A stretch of DNA of 64,000 nt from contig NC_135998.1 in NCBI RefSeq assembly GCF_048128805.1, forward strand, positions 15,537,656-15,601,655, in the 5' to 3' direction. Position 1 is the first letter of the stretch, and each line of letters starts with the position of its first letter. The DNA is from Centroberyx gerrardi. Its lineage: Eukaryota; Chordata; Actinopteri; Beryciformes; Berycidae. The position numbers and the translations under genes are program-made. The notes below the pieces were generated by a model. The model had not been told where the DNA came from, searched no databases, and worked only from the letters and a program-made list of their open reading frames with translations. This document shows positions 13,600 through 27,100 of the stretch, in pieces.

Positions 13600-14279
13600 C
13601 GTCAGCTCCAAAGATATCCTGGCTTTGAGTCCTTCCTTCATCTTCCACACAACGCAGAATTTCACCAGTTACATATGTATGTATGTGTGTGTGTTTCATA
13701 TGTGTATATCTGAGCATAGTTTGAAATATGGCCTATACGGCCCCTCAAAGTCAAGTCATTCAGGCATATTCCCATATGGTGGGAATGCTTTAAAGCCTAT
13801 CTATAGCCTGTCATCCTTATATCATTCCTTATTTGGACACTGAAGATGGCCACACCAGTTTGAAGGGTGTTTAACTGCGCATAGCACATTTTCTTTCACC
13901 CTCGTCTTCAAAGTCTGCAAACAGGAGTCAGGAGTGATTGCGGAATATCAGGCACATGAGATTGTAAAAATAAACAGTGTGAAATATTTACAGTCAGAAC
14001 TACCCGAGTCACGTGACAGGAAAGTGACACTAGCTTACACTTAATGGGATGGCATGTTAACACCACATTACCACCTGACAACTATATGTGGCCATCACAT
14101 TAAATAGCCGATTAAAATAAGTAGGCTCCCACTTGGACAGAATATGTGCCAACAAGCAGCAGCGGCAGAAGTCCACGGGAGGCTCCAGAATGAGAGTAAA
14201 CTCGCCTGGGCTGCTCAGAAAGTCATACACAATTTAATTAATCTTTTAACTCTGGAAACTATTTTTTATGAGAGCAATG
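13600..14279. other. Intergenic, nothing recognised
   Basis: No conserved coding frame, RNA gene or clear repeat was seen beyond short TATG-rich tracts. Confidence 0.4.
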
Positions 14280-14323
14280 TTCTATTCTATTCTATTCTAT
14301 TCTATTCTATTCTATTCTATTCT
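14280..14323. repeat. (TTCTA)n pentanucleotide microsatellite
   Basis: About nine tandem TTCTA units. The same pentanucleotide recurs at 30471-30494, where it follows a LINE-like tail. Confidence 0.95.
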
Positions 14324-15131
14324 TCATGAATGTTACAGAAGCCTGGTCTTGTATGAACTCAATTTTGTTCACCATTAGGCCTATTTCTGTACCAGGGACT
14401 CTTTAGAGCAAAAATGATATGATAAAGCCTATCCTTCTCCATATTCAGCGGATGTTTCATACTAACTACATTTCCACCACAGATACTTATTAGAGCGAAA
14501 GGATGTGTGTTATAACAGGAGAAATCTGTCTGGAACTAATTACATTAATTAAATAAAATAGTACTAACAACGTAATCATGGTTAACCTCTCAAACTGGTT
14601 TGGTGTGTGTCTAGGCAGGTACTGGTGTGTAAGTGTTCACAGCAATACTTGGACTACCATTAATCTAGTAAATTGAACTTTTATGTTTGGGTTGATGTTA
14701 CTTTCTCATTGGTATTCACACTGAGTTTTTCTTTATATCTTTATTTTTATTTATTTACTACACTGAACTTTTGTTTGAGAAATTTACTCATTGAACTTTG
14801 ATTTTTATTCCTGTTTTTAATGATTAGGCCATTTAAAAACCAGTTTTTACCGTTGACAGCTGCGATTTTATAAAATGTATCAACATTATTCATAGCTATG
14901 AAAGTCTTTATGAACGTCTGTATTTAAAAATGGGTTTTAGGAGGTGATTTAAGAAGATGACAGTGATTTTACCATGTGTTACCATGTGTTTACTAAATAA
15001 TAAAGTGTGCACTCAGAAGCAGTTGTGGGAGATCAGAGCAGACATTTCTCTCACCCATGGAGGAGGTAAGGAAATTCCTCTTGACCACATTCCTTACTTA
15101 CTTTTTATTTTTAGTATGCAGCTTGGTGGAG
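14324..15131. other. Intergenic, nothing recognised
   Basis: A/T-rich sequence with no open frame that resembles a known protein and no clear repeat ends. Confidence 0.4.
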
Positions 15132-15511
15132 CAGTTGTTCTCAACCTTTTAGTCTTGTGACCCTTAAAAGGAAGCGGTGCCTAGCCTATTTACGACCCCC
15201 TGTCACAGGCTGCATATGGTGGTGAACAGTTCAACTAAAGAAAGACTTTCCCTTTTCAGGTTGTTTCATTTGATTCATTATCAGAGGAGGCCGATAGGCT
15301 GAAAACTATTCAGTATTTCACAAGAAAGAAGCAAAAATGAGAGAAAAACCTGAAAAAAAAACTGGACATGATAATAAATTTGTAAAGTAGAAATATGTCT
15401 ATAATATAATATGTAATATATATTTTCCTATCCTATGAGTCATCTCGCAACCCCCCCAAAATGATCTTGCAACCCCCTGGGAGGTCCCGACCCCCAGGTT
15501 GAGAACCATTG
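15132..15511. mobile_element. hAT-like non-autonomous element (CAGTGGTTCTCAACC family type)
   Basis: The left end reads CAGTTGTTCTCAACCTTTT. The right end, inverted, reads CAATGGTTCTCAACCTGGG. These matched inverted termini, followed inward by GACCCC tracts, are the pattern of widespread vertebrate hAT-derived MITEs. Length is about 380 bp with no coding capacity. The flanking 8-mers do not match convincingly, so the copy is probably old. Confidence 0.6.
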
Positions 15512-18180
15512 CCTGAGAGTACAATTTCAGCAAATGTGTTAAGTGTGTTCACTGTGTGTGCAGACTGTGCCAATGTTGCCCTGTGTGTGTATGTGCCTGT
15601 AGGGCTGATAAGGGACATTTGGGGTGATTGCGGGGTGCACAGGAAGGGCCTTTCCTGGACTGGGTCAAGATGCCTGATCCCACTCTGATGTTCGGTTACC
15701 CCCAGCTGCCATCTGGTGTCCTGTTGCCTGGTGTCACCTGGCAGCCACCATCAGCCTTTCACAGCAGCTGCTCTGCTTTGGGAATGCACTGCAGAGGAGA
15801 CTCCTTTACACTTCGCATAAAACTTCATATAGACATGCATACAGACACACTTACACAATATACAAGACTGTATAAACATATTAACAAATATGAAAGAATG
15901 AGATCCAGTTTTTTTTAATTTAAATTTGTTTTGTTCTCCTGTGGTTTCAGGGTTGCCCAACTTCATTAACTCCTATTTAGAATCTCCTGACACTGAAAAC
16001 CCTAAATCAGGAGATCAACCACTTTTTGTGGGTTTCTGAGTTTTTTATTGAACTATCTGGTCTTTATAACTTCCAGGCAACATCCTGTGTGCCTTAAGCA
16101 TGAACTGTTATTCAGTGCTGTACACCTTTTAAGCCAATAGGGGTCAGGGCATGCTAAGAATTTTTGCTAGTATTGTGAGGAGTCAACACATGGCATATCC
16201 TGTTTAATGTTATTTTGGTAACACTTTAGATTAGGGAACACATATTAGCTATTAACTATGGGTTTTCCATCAATAGTTTAATAATTTCTCTCAATAATAT
16301 GTAACACTAGCACCTTATAAGCCCTATATTGAGCAAAGCATACTGGGAGCCCAATTCATGTGCAACAAATTCCTTACTGACTGCTGTAAGACTAATTAGG
16401 TTATTGAGGGAAAACCCATGGTTAATGGGCTAATACAATAGTGCAGAATAAGGTGCTCATATGTGGTTTGTAATGAGTAATAATGAACCAATACACTACT
16501 AATATGCATGTTAATAAGTTACTTAATAGTTAATATGTGTTCACTGTTAGGGTTAGGGTTTCATTTATTTTAAGATTTTTATCATTACATTTTTAATATA
16601 CATATTTAAATAACGTCATGAAAGTGTTTTATTTTTTTTATTTGTAACAGTTTTTAATTTTATTGATTCTACTATTTTATATGGCGAGAGAAGCTCTATA
16701 ATAGTAATATTCTAATTGGTGTGTGTGAGAGGTTAATTGTTATTTGTTGAGGAAATAATTTGCAAAGTATTTGGGCTTTTTATTTAAGATTAATTTTAAT
16801 ATGGCTCGAGACAAATTAAAAGATTAGTTAGACCAAAAAACAAGTAACTACCAACCGACCTGAAAACTGCAGCAGTGTACCAGGACAAATACCGCAGGCA
16901 CAGTGATTTGGAGCCTGTCCAAAACAAGAAGCATCTCAGTGTTCAGGTAATGTATACTGAAACTCAATAACCTGAAACAGGGTTAACCCTAATCCTAACA
17001 ACTTCCTCAAAGAGCGGGTTTGAAAGTGAGATGTCTTTGTTTGTGAAGGTATACTGCAACAGATTGATTTAGCTTACACAGAATTAAGCCAGCAATGCGT
17101 ACATTGTAATCACTGACAGTGGCTCTGTGGCTCACTGTAGCCTGTACTTTAATAAGTTACAGAAGCCATGTGTCTCAGTGCGTGGGATGGAGACAGTTTG
17201 TCTTGCTCAATGCTTGCTTATGAGTGAGTGGGCGGGGGTTAAAGCAGGTAGCCAAACATTGGAAGAGCTGCTGTTGGACTCGTTCAGTGAGCTTTGATGG
17301 GGAACTCAGAGTGGGAGGTTTGATTTACTTGAACCAGTTTGTTCAATGTTTAGTATGTTTCGAGCTCAAGAATGATTTGTTCAAAATTATTTGTTGCTTT
17401 TCACCACACTATTCAGACGTAAAGCACCAGGACCAAGATAAGACCAAAATACAGAAATGGGTACACTCTTTGGGTTGTCCTGAGGAATCCCCCAAAAATG
17501 TCATTGTTTTAGATTTGATGGAACCATCACCATCATATTTTTGGTTTGTAGGACAACACAAGGACAGCTTTAATATATAGATATACAGTATTTAGTCATA
17601 TCAAACAGTTAAATCAATGAGATTTTTTGCAAGGAGATCTCAAAGTAGAATTTGTTATTCCATTCTCATAAATAAATTCCACATTTCATGTACAGATGCT
17701 TGTTGATTTTTCTTTGTTTTTTGTAATAACTTTGATCATTAATTTTATATTTCTAGAATGATTCTTCTACTGTCTCGATACATAAACATTCCCTAAAGAT
17801 AACAGCATATTTTCTAGCAATTATCTATCTAAATTGTATCTTTATCTTGATATAATGATTACGATACCAAGGAGAAGGTAAAGGTGAGTGTACAGGGAAT
17901 TTTATTTTTAGCAATGTAGGCTATCTGCAGGTCTAACTCCCAAATTGCAGCTTATAAAATAAAATGATTATTGTGCAGTGGATGTCAAAGATCATCATTT
18001 GGGATAAACACATTTATTTAACTTGTTATCACATTGACCTTTGGTTCCATGATTGATCCATGATGTTGGTAAATGCCAGTGACTAAAAGGTCAAGGTCTG
18101 GAAAAATGCTGAGTGTGTCAGCTTAGCTCAAATGCAAGAAGCAGAAACCTTAGTTGATGATTTTACTAGAGAATCCCATA
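15512..18180. other. Intergenic region upstream of susd2
   Basis: No gene is recognised. A coding-like segment at about 16861-16946 (+) reads DLKTAAVYQDKYRRHSDLEP and continues for ten residues to a GTAATG donor-like site, but I cannot assign it. A short TTAGGGTTAGGG stretch lies near 16549. The susd2 promoter should lie in the last few hundred bases; I see no TATA box I would defend. Confidence 0.4.
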
Positions 18181-21100
18181 ATGGAAAGACACACTTTCCC
18201 AGTAGTAGTATTCCTCCTTTTGGTTTCAGGCATATGCAGAACATCAGGTAAGTACTCTAAACTCCTAATTCATCTTAATCAATAATGAAAATGATTAAAT
18301 TTGAATCAAAGGCAAACACTGTATCTTATCTTCACCTGTATCTTAACTATTCTTCAGTGTCATCACTCCTAACTGATATGTATAGGTGTCAACGATCTCT
18401 TCGTCCTTATTTTTGACAGGCCAGACATGTGAGGGAAACTGTGGTGCAAAATTTGAATCATGTTCTTGCCACCCAACTTGTATCTCTCTTAAGAATTGCT
18501 GCACGGACTATAACGAGTACTGTGTGGAAATCTTTCCCTATTCTGGGTCCATTTTCGGTGGAACAGATTTTGTTGTCCTTGATGCAACTTTCAATCAGAG
18601 TTCCCACATCGTATGCAGGTAGGACATTCATTTTCACATCGCAGTTTTACATGTTCCTAAAATATTGCACATAAGCTTTGTAAATATGGAAGAGAAACTT
18701 GAATGTTTTTGGCCAAGATGTTTTCATCATACCTTTGTTGTTGACAATTTAGAAAAATACCAGGATTTTGTTAGACATACAATATAACACATGTTTTAAC
18801 ATTTAACAAATGAACTGTAGATTTATTGTTTAGGACAGAAACTTAATAATTGCTAAAAAAACCCCAATAATTGCTTCATAATGGCAGGTTCGGTGATGGT
18901 ATCAAAACTGTGGGGTATGTGGATGAAAACAGCAGAGGCCATTGTATCTCCCCGCTGTTGTATGAAACAGGATTGGTTCCTTTCCAAATCTCCTCAGATA
19001 ATGGAACAACATTCAATAGAAATGGAGCATGGCTATCAGGTACAATAACAATTACTTAGTGGTGATCTCAAAACCCTTTTTTCAAATTCAGTAACCCTAA
19101 CCCATATTGACATACAGTATATTTTATTCAAATGTGTTGTAACAGTACATACGGGCAAGTTAGATCCTCAATTCAAGGCAACTTTGATAAACTCAACAAA
19201 ATGGCAGTACTATGGTACACCTAATGTTGGAGGTGCTCTTCACATGACCTGGAATTCCTCTTTGGTCAGAGCGGAGAGGGTCAACATAGAGCTCTGGGGT
19301 TACAGGGAGACAGGTGAGTGCCACTGAAGTGAACCAAAACAGTAACTATGACTAATACACTCTTTCAAGTGGGAGATACATTGAATTCTGTGGAATGATT
19401 CTCTGTAGGAGAGCCCTACTCTGAATACTGGCAGGGCAAATGGATGTACCTGTACTCTCTTGCGAGGGATCTGCCAAACAACGGTACCTTTAGCTTTTTG
19501 CCCAAACCAGCAGTAAATGGCTTTTCAAATTGGGAGGTTGGCTGTGTACGTATCAACCCCAGCACCTACCCTGATGGCATGTGGTATGTACAAACACTTC
19601 CTTGAAAAGAATTAGGATGATTATTCTAGCTATGGTCTCACACAGATGCAAAATCTCTGGAGATCATTATGTATTAATAGTGACAAACAATCTAAGTCAG
19701 TTTGTTACTGACAGTCTAAGTGATGTGAATTATAGCGAGGGGGGGGGGGAATACGAAAACATAAGCTTATTCAGTCATTTAGGAGATGATGTCAACATGC
19801 ATAATTAATGAAGATAATAAAGAGTTAACAGCTGTATTTGTAACGTGATTGACTTAGGAATGTACATGCCATGTGGACTGAGGACCATGCACTAGCCTGG
19901 CATCTGGAGGAGAAGTTCAGGCAGGACTCAGCAGCTTGGGCACTGGATAAGTGCTTAGCATGGGACCAGCTGGAGAATCAGCTGCCCAACTTCCTCAGTG
20001 AGATCATAGACTGCCCATGCACTCTGGCTCAAGCGAGAGCAGATACCGGGAGGTTTCATGTAAGTGTGCAGAGTAACAAATTAAGATTTAGCTGCAACAG
20101 CCCCACCTTTTCCCACAGTACAGCCGAGGGCATCACAAGCCAAAATCAGGTCAGGCTGTCAGTCAGTCATTCAGTCAGTCAAGTAACGCTTAGTGAGATG
20201 TTCCTTTGTGAGATGGCCTCTAGAAGGTGTCTTTGACTAAGAAATGGCCTCTCGCCTATGGGCTAAATGCCACTACACTGCAACTAAATACGGTTGTCAC
20301 TCCTCATTGGAGTGCTTAATCCTTGCTAAGCCCCACCCAAATCTTTGGTGAAGCCTGACACCTAATGGTGAAAAGTAGGGTACTGAACTGCCCATCTGCT
20401 ATTGGCTGGTCTTTGTGCCAGGTGATGTCACCACCAGCTGTATAGAGGGTGACATCACCTGGCACAAAGGCCAGCCAATAGCAGATGGGCATTTCAGTAC
20501 CCTACTTTTCACCATTAGATGTCAGGCTTCACCAAAGATTTGGGTTTGGGGTTTAGTTACTCTTTAAGGAGAGAACCGCATTCTACAACCAAACTCACTA
20601 ACTGAAAATTCAGGTACTGACTATTGAATTTGACAGCAGATTCGGTTAGTCTGAGTAGTGTGTACCAGAACCGGACTGGACAACTGGTTGTTACGTGACG
20701 TAAGGCGCAACACTCGTTATGTTACATAACATTATCATTGTTATTTTGAAAGAGACGGAGGTAAGTGTTGTGAGACATTCTCAAATTTTCTATCCAGTCT
20801 GTTTCATTAGAGGAGCAGAGATTTTATTGCACTTGATAAGAAAAGGTAATTGCTTTATATTTTTATGAAGGCTGGAAATTGCCTTTTGCCTTTTAAGCAT
20901 AATTACTGCTAACCAGTGCAAGGTCTAGGGCAGGTGAGGCACATGCTAGTCTACAGTAATTACTTTGCATGCACACATTTCCTGAAGCACCAACATGCTT
21001 GTGCCCAACCTTTCCAGCATAGATATTATGTTTTATTCTGCAAAATTACAGCTAGTGCTGAACATATACAATGTACAAATCATAGATTATATGTATTTGC

Positions 21101-24100
21101 TGATATAAGGGGACTGTTAAGACCTTTGACTGAGAAACACAATGACAAACTGAATGATAAAATTAAATGTTAAGTTTCCATGTTATGCAGGAAATAGGTC
21201 GGTGTATTGATAATGATTGCTTACTGACGGCCTTCAAATTCTGGGTGGGAAAGCTCAAACACTGGGTGGCCACTGGCTGCCTTAGTCAAAGCATACCTAT
21301 GCCTGTGAACTGTGGTTGATAAATGAACACACTGAAGTGCACATTTTCCTTTTTGAGTACTGATGCTGTGCCTTTCTCCTCAGACTGACTATGGCTGTGA
21401 TATAGAGAAAGGGAGTGTGTGCACCTACCACCCTGGAAGTGTTCACTGTGTGAGGGCTATACATGCTAGGTGAGTCCTTGACCCAGACAACTTTTGTAAC
21501 TTGTTTTCAGGGTTGGGTCACAGAATTCCTGTAACAGCATTACATATTGTAAATACAAAAACATTTAACTGTATTCCTTGACTTTACCTGAAAAAATAAT
21601 TGATTTTGATTACAGATACTTGTGAAAAATGTACTTCTGGGAATACTTTTAAAGTGAAAGTAAGAAACTGAGAAGGCCATTTAAATAGTGGCAGGTCTTC
21701 AACGTCTTTATAAAATGTGGCACAGACAGGATGCAAACCTGAAATAAATTTCCAAAATTTCTATCACTTTTAGGCATACCAGGTATTGTGGACCTGCCAA
21801 AAAAATGGTATCCTGTCTCTAATAATAGCCTCTAATATTTACCTCTGTTGTTGAGGTAAATAAAGGGCCCGACCATTATTGTAAATTTTACGACACCTTT
21901 ATGCATCAAACATGGCAAAGACATTACTGAGTTTGGGTAATCCCTTGGATTACGTTATTGATCACAATTTTGATGAGATAACTACTAACTGTAATGAAAT
22001 GCATTTTTAAAAGAACCTACCCAACCCTGCTTGTTATGCACAATATACTGATATGTGCAACTAACACAACATGGCCTCTTCACACTGAAGGGTTAATATA
22101 CACCAATAGTGCATTGGCCCTAGTAAATCCTGTTCAGAAAGAGCTGTTCCAGCAAATATATGGGCACCCAGGCCAGTACAGTGTAGTTTAGCTAAAGCAG
22201 AGTTCAATGTTCTAAGTGACAATGCATTAACAATTTATTGACAGCCCTAAGTATGGGGCAGGGCAACAGTGCTGCTATGACAGCACAGGCACCCAGGTCC
22301 TGACAGAAGACTCTATTGGGGGGAGCACCCCAGACCGAGCACACGATTGGGGCTCGCCTCCCTTCAAGAAGCCCCCCAGAGTTCCTGGAGATTCCCACTG
22401 GGTCTATGACGTTCTCAGCTTCTACTACTGCTGCCTTTGGTCTGACAACTGTGACAACTACTTCAAACACCGGCCCTCCAGCGACTGCAGGAGTTACCAG
22501 TCACCCAAACCAGGTGAGTGGATCATCCTTACCCAGAGTATGTGTTTTATAAGATTAGTGCTTCAGATATCATCAATACACAGATACATTTTTTCAACAA
22601 TTGGATGTGTAATTCCAGGTGTGGTGTTTGGAGATCCCCACTTCATAACTTTTGATGATGTCAGCTACTCCTTCAATGGCAAGGGGGAATACTCTTTGGT
22701 GATTTCAGACGACAAGCAGCTGACAATCCAAGGCAGAACAGAGCCTGTGAATGGTAAGGTATTGAAGTTGTGGAGCCTTGAAGGCTGACTGTTGACCGAC
22801 TAAATACATAAATAAATAACTAATCATCATCGTCTGATTTTTCTTATCATTGTAATTGATAGGAACCCTGATAAAAGCAACCAAGTTGTCAGCTGTTGCC
22901 ATGAGAGAAGCGTCCTCCGATATTATCGAGGTGCGGCTTGACAGCAGTCAGAACCGCCTTGAGGTGTTGCGGAATCAGAAATCCCTCTCATTTACTGAGC
23001 AAAGCTGGATGGACATGAAAGGTGAGATCCTCACTCATCTTACTGCATATAATGAAGTACTCACTGTAGAGACCTGGAGCAATATTTTTTTAGTACTCAC
23101 AATAAAATTTTGTAAATATTTGACTATGAAGTATGAAGTACATTTCCAATCCTTATAGTTGTAACACGTGGCTTTATCCTGGTAATCAACCTTTGGATTG
23201 GTGACTCATCACAAATCAAGTAATACAGTGTAAACATAAACATTGAACAGATTGTAGGATAAATTCAAACTTACCACTATCACTGACTCTAGCTAGCCAC
23301 CAAAAAAAATGTCATTCGAACTCCAAGAAAATGTCTAGGGATATTAGAATTAGACTTATTCAATTTAAAATACTTAATGGGTTCTATTGGACTCCATCAA
23401 GGTTGCATAGACTAGGGCTGAAAGACACAGCAGACTACTGGAGGTGTCAGAGGTCAGAGGGTACTCTTTTACATGCGTTATGGTCATGCTCTGTTCTCCA
23501 AGATTTTTGGCACCAAGTTCACGAGAAAATCTGTGACATTATGAACGCTGATTTTACCTTTAGCCCTAGACTTTATGTGTTGGGGGGCCCTCTGCTGCTC
23601 GCCCATTGTAGGGGTCATGTTGCAGATTGGATCCAGACTAGCATCATGGTGGGGAGGCAAATCATAATGAGAGGGTGGAAGACAACAAGGGGACCTTCCA
23701 TGCAGGAATGGCTTACTGAACTGGGAAAGGTTGCGGCGTATGAGCATTTGTCTTATAGGATGCATAATAGATCAGAGGTTTATGCATTGAAATGGGGGAC
23801 ATACCTAGCTTATATCAATAGCTGAGAGAGACCTGTGTGGATAGTGTGGCACAGCAACCTGTTACAAGAGCAGAATCTGGATGGATTGAGAGCTACATGT
23901 AGGTTTCTGAAATGTGCAAATGCAAGTATGTATACTTATAGTTTTGGCTGTTGTTATTGTTATATTATGTTTTTTTTTGGTTTTTTTTCTTCTTTCTTTT
24001 CTTGTTGTACTTCTGTATCTTGCTGTTATGGGAGTATATGTCTGTTGTACTTTTGTATTGAAAGGTTTAATAAACTATAAATCATAAAAAAAAAAAAAAA

Positions 24101-27100
24101 AATGTCATTCACAAACCAGAAATGTAGAAGCGATTTTTGACAGTGATTTGACTTTCAATGAACAAAAGAGAGTAGTGTAGTCTTGTATCCTAAAAAAAGG
24201 CAATTTTATCCTCCACAGACTTAGAGAAGGTCATACGGCTTTAATATTATCTTGTTTACACTACTGCAACTTCCTCTCTTCCTAAGTCAAAAGTCACTCT
24301 CACATCTCCAGAAAGATTTAATAACTGCTGCAGACTTTTATGAACTTATTTTTTTTATGAACATATCCCTCCAAGGCTAAACCTCTAACCAAACCTCTTT
24401 TCTAGACGTGTTTGTGTTTTCCCCAACCCCTAACAATGTGACCGTGATGTTCCCCACTGGATCTGGAGTGGAAGTGCGACTAAGAGAGGGAACCATGACA
24501 ACCACTGTGCTCCTGCCAGACGGGTTCAAAGATTCCACTCTTGGGCTGTTAGGAAAAATGAATGGTGATGCCAAAGATGACCTTGTTGCCAGTGATGGTC
24601 AACTCGTATTGAACCAAAGCAATCCAGAGGAGTTGTTCGCATTTGGGCGAAGCTGTAAGAAATTATTCAATTAGACACCACAGATTATGTTTTGTTCTTC
24701 AAGATTCATGTGGTGTTTTTTCTGCTGTGAACCTACTCTTTCATATATGTATGTCTGTATGTTAATTGGTTTATCACTAATGCTGTTGGTACATACTTTT
24801 GATGATGCATATTCTTCTTCATGTCTTACAGGGGCTATATCCAATGAGTCTTCCTTGTTCACATATGATTCAAAATATCTTTTGGACACATATTTATATG
24901 CTCCCAGACACGACGATAGTTTTGTTCCAGTGTTTTCTGTCCCTGATAATTCAGATGATCCCCTTGCCAATCAGGCATCTGAGATATGCACTGGAGAGGG
25001 CTCTCTGTACTGTAGGTATGAGAAGAACAGATTACTACTACTAGAACTACTATTACTACTACTACTAATATTCATCAAATCGTAAATTTTATCCTGTAAA
25101 AAATGTAAAACACAAAATGTGGACATTACACAATTGCAAGCCGTAAAAAAAATACATATTACATGTTATTTAACATTTTTTTTATTTCTTTTTTTCTAAT
25201 GAGCAAGTACACTCATACTACACAATACTACAACAGTACAGTTTCTAATCTGCACTCTTTACCTCTGTACTGTAGGTATGATATCCTGGTAGGTCGTAGT
25301 CTGAGGCTGGGGAATGCCACCAGGGTGTCTTTTCAGAATCACATTCTTCTTGTGGAGCATCTAGAGCCAGGTGGGTGCATAGCAAGACACAATGGAAATG
25401 TATGAGAAAGTTATTGTTATTTGAGCAAGTAATTGTTAGTTATTGTTGCCAGAGATAAATGCTCTTATACTATGCAGTGATATCCTGTGGCTGGCTTTCA
25501 CCACCAAAAAATGGGAAGAAGGAAGGGACCACATATCTACAAGGAGCTATGGTGAGGCTGTCCTGTAATGATGGCTATACCCTTGAAGGATCGGAGAAGC
25601 GCATATGCCAGGAGAATGGCCAGTGGTCCGGAGAACCCACAAACTGTGTGGCTGCCAGTATGAATAAATAATAAAATCAGTTTTGTCCAATGATCTAAAC
25701 TCTTCACTGAAAATCAATATGAGTGAGTGTCTGTATCCAGGCATGTGTGCATGCATGCGTGTGTGTGTGTGTGTACATGATTTGATTCATCCAATCACCT
25801 GTGGACAGTTGAAATGCATAGAAAATCAAATCACTCTCATGACTTCTTCACATGAATAATCATGTTTGGCGTGAGCACCCCTTGTCAAACTATGGGCTCT
25901 GAATGGAAATGCATGTAAGAAATAGGAAATGCATTATGTTAAATTGACCAAGTGGAGATGGAACAAGTAGAGTATCTTATTAGAGTCACTGCTGTTTATT
26001 TACTGCTGTGAGTCTATGTGTAGATTTTTTACAGTGTAGAATGGAAGGGATTATGGAAGGGAAAACAAAAACTAATAAACAAAACTCAGATCTGCCACTC
26101 TAGGCTATTCCCATCGGCTTGGGCCCTAACCAATATAACAGCATGTTACTTCTGTCACATACAGTTAGAAAATAACTCTTTCTCGAAAAAGCCTCATCTC
26201 CAGCTTTTAAAGGCTATAGCTCCTCCTACAGAGACAAACAAAATGCAATTATTCATGTAACTCACTGTGTAGTTTGAACCTGGTTTGCAATATAGGCTAC
26301 AAACATATCATCATTTATCAAATGTCTAAAAAAAAATCTATATATTCAGGGTACTTAAGCCTATTTCCAAAATATCCATTGAGACATCCCTCTAATGCTA
26401 CCACACTTGCCGCAATCCCCTGGGAACCCCTCTAGGAAAAGATTTGGAATCTCCCACCTCTGGTTTGGCAGTTCCAGGTGTAAAAAGAAGCATGGTCAAG
26501 TGACAGAGAGATGAGACAATCAATTAAATTTCCATTCTGTAACAAGTTCAATAAATAGTATTCTTAGAAATAGTCTCTGCCAGTTCAAAAGGATATAAAA
26601 AAACAAATAGAAAGAGTGCTTGCAAATGCAACATTGAACATGCCATTGCATGTTCAATGCCAACATGCCACACTAATCTGGGCAAATTTGAAAAAAACGA
26701 AAAAAAACGAAAAGCGTTTTTGTGTCGAAAGTTTTCTGTCCACACTAGCGTTTTCACTAGCTTTTCTGAAAAGTCTCCTGTCCACAGTGAACTGCCAAAA
26801 ACATGGATGCATGCACAGGCCACTTGGGCTGGCTGCTTTACGCCATTTCCGCTGGCTTTCCACCACCGGCATTTTTAGAGGTTGTTGTTTACAGAGCGAT
26901 TGTTAAGAACAAAGTCAGTTAGCAAGTTAAGTTTACGAAAAAATGCCTAGATCAAAAAGTGAAAAAGTGGTCACGGTAGAGTTGCTCTTTTCTACTTTGG
27001 GTTTGGGGTGGCTCGCCTGAAATCACATGACAATCGCACGTCAGCGTTTTTGAAAAGCCCCGTTTTCCCTGTCCACACTACAACACAAAAGCGGCATTTT

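Noticed and set aside
17224..17580. 118-codon open frame on + between myo1h and susd2
   Set aside because: Composition looks random, there is no recognised domain and no splice or promoter context; likely chance.
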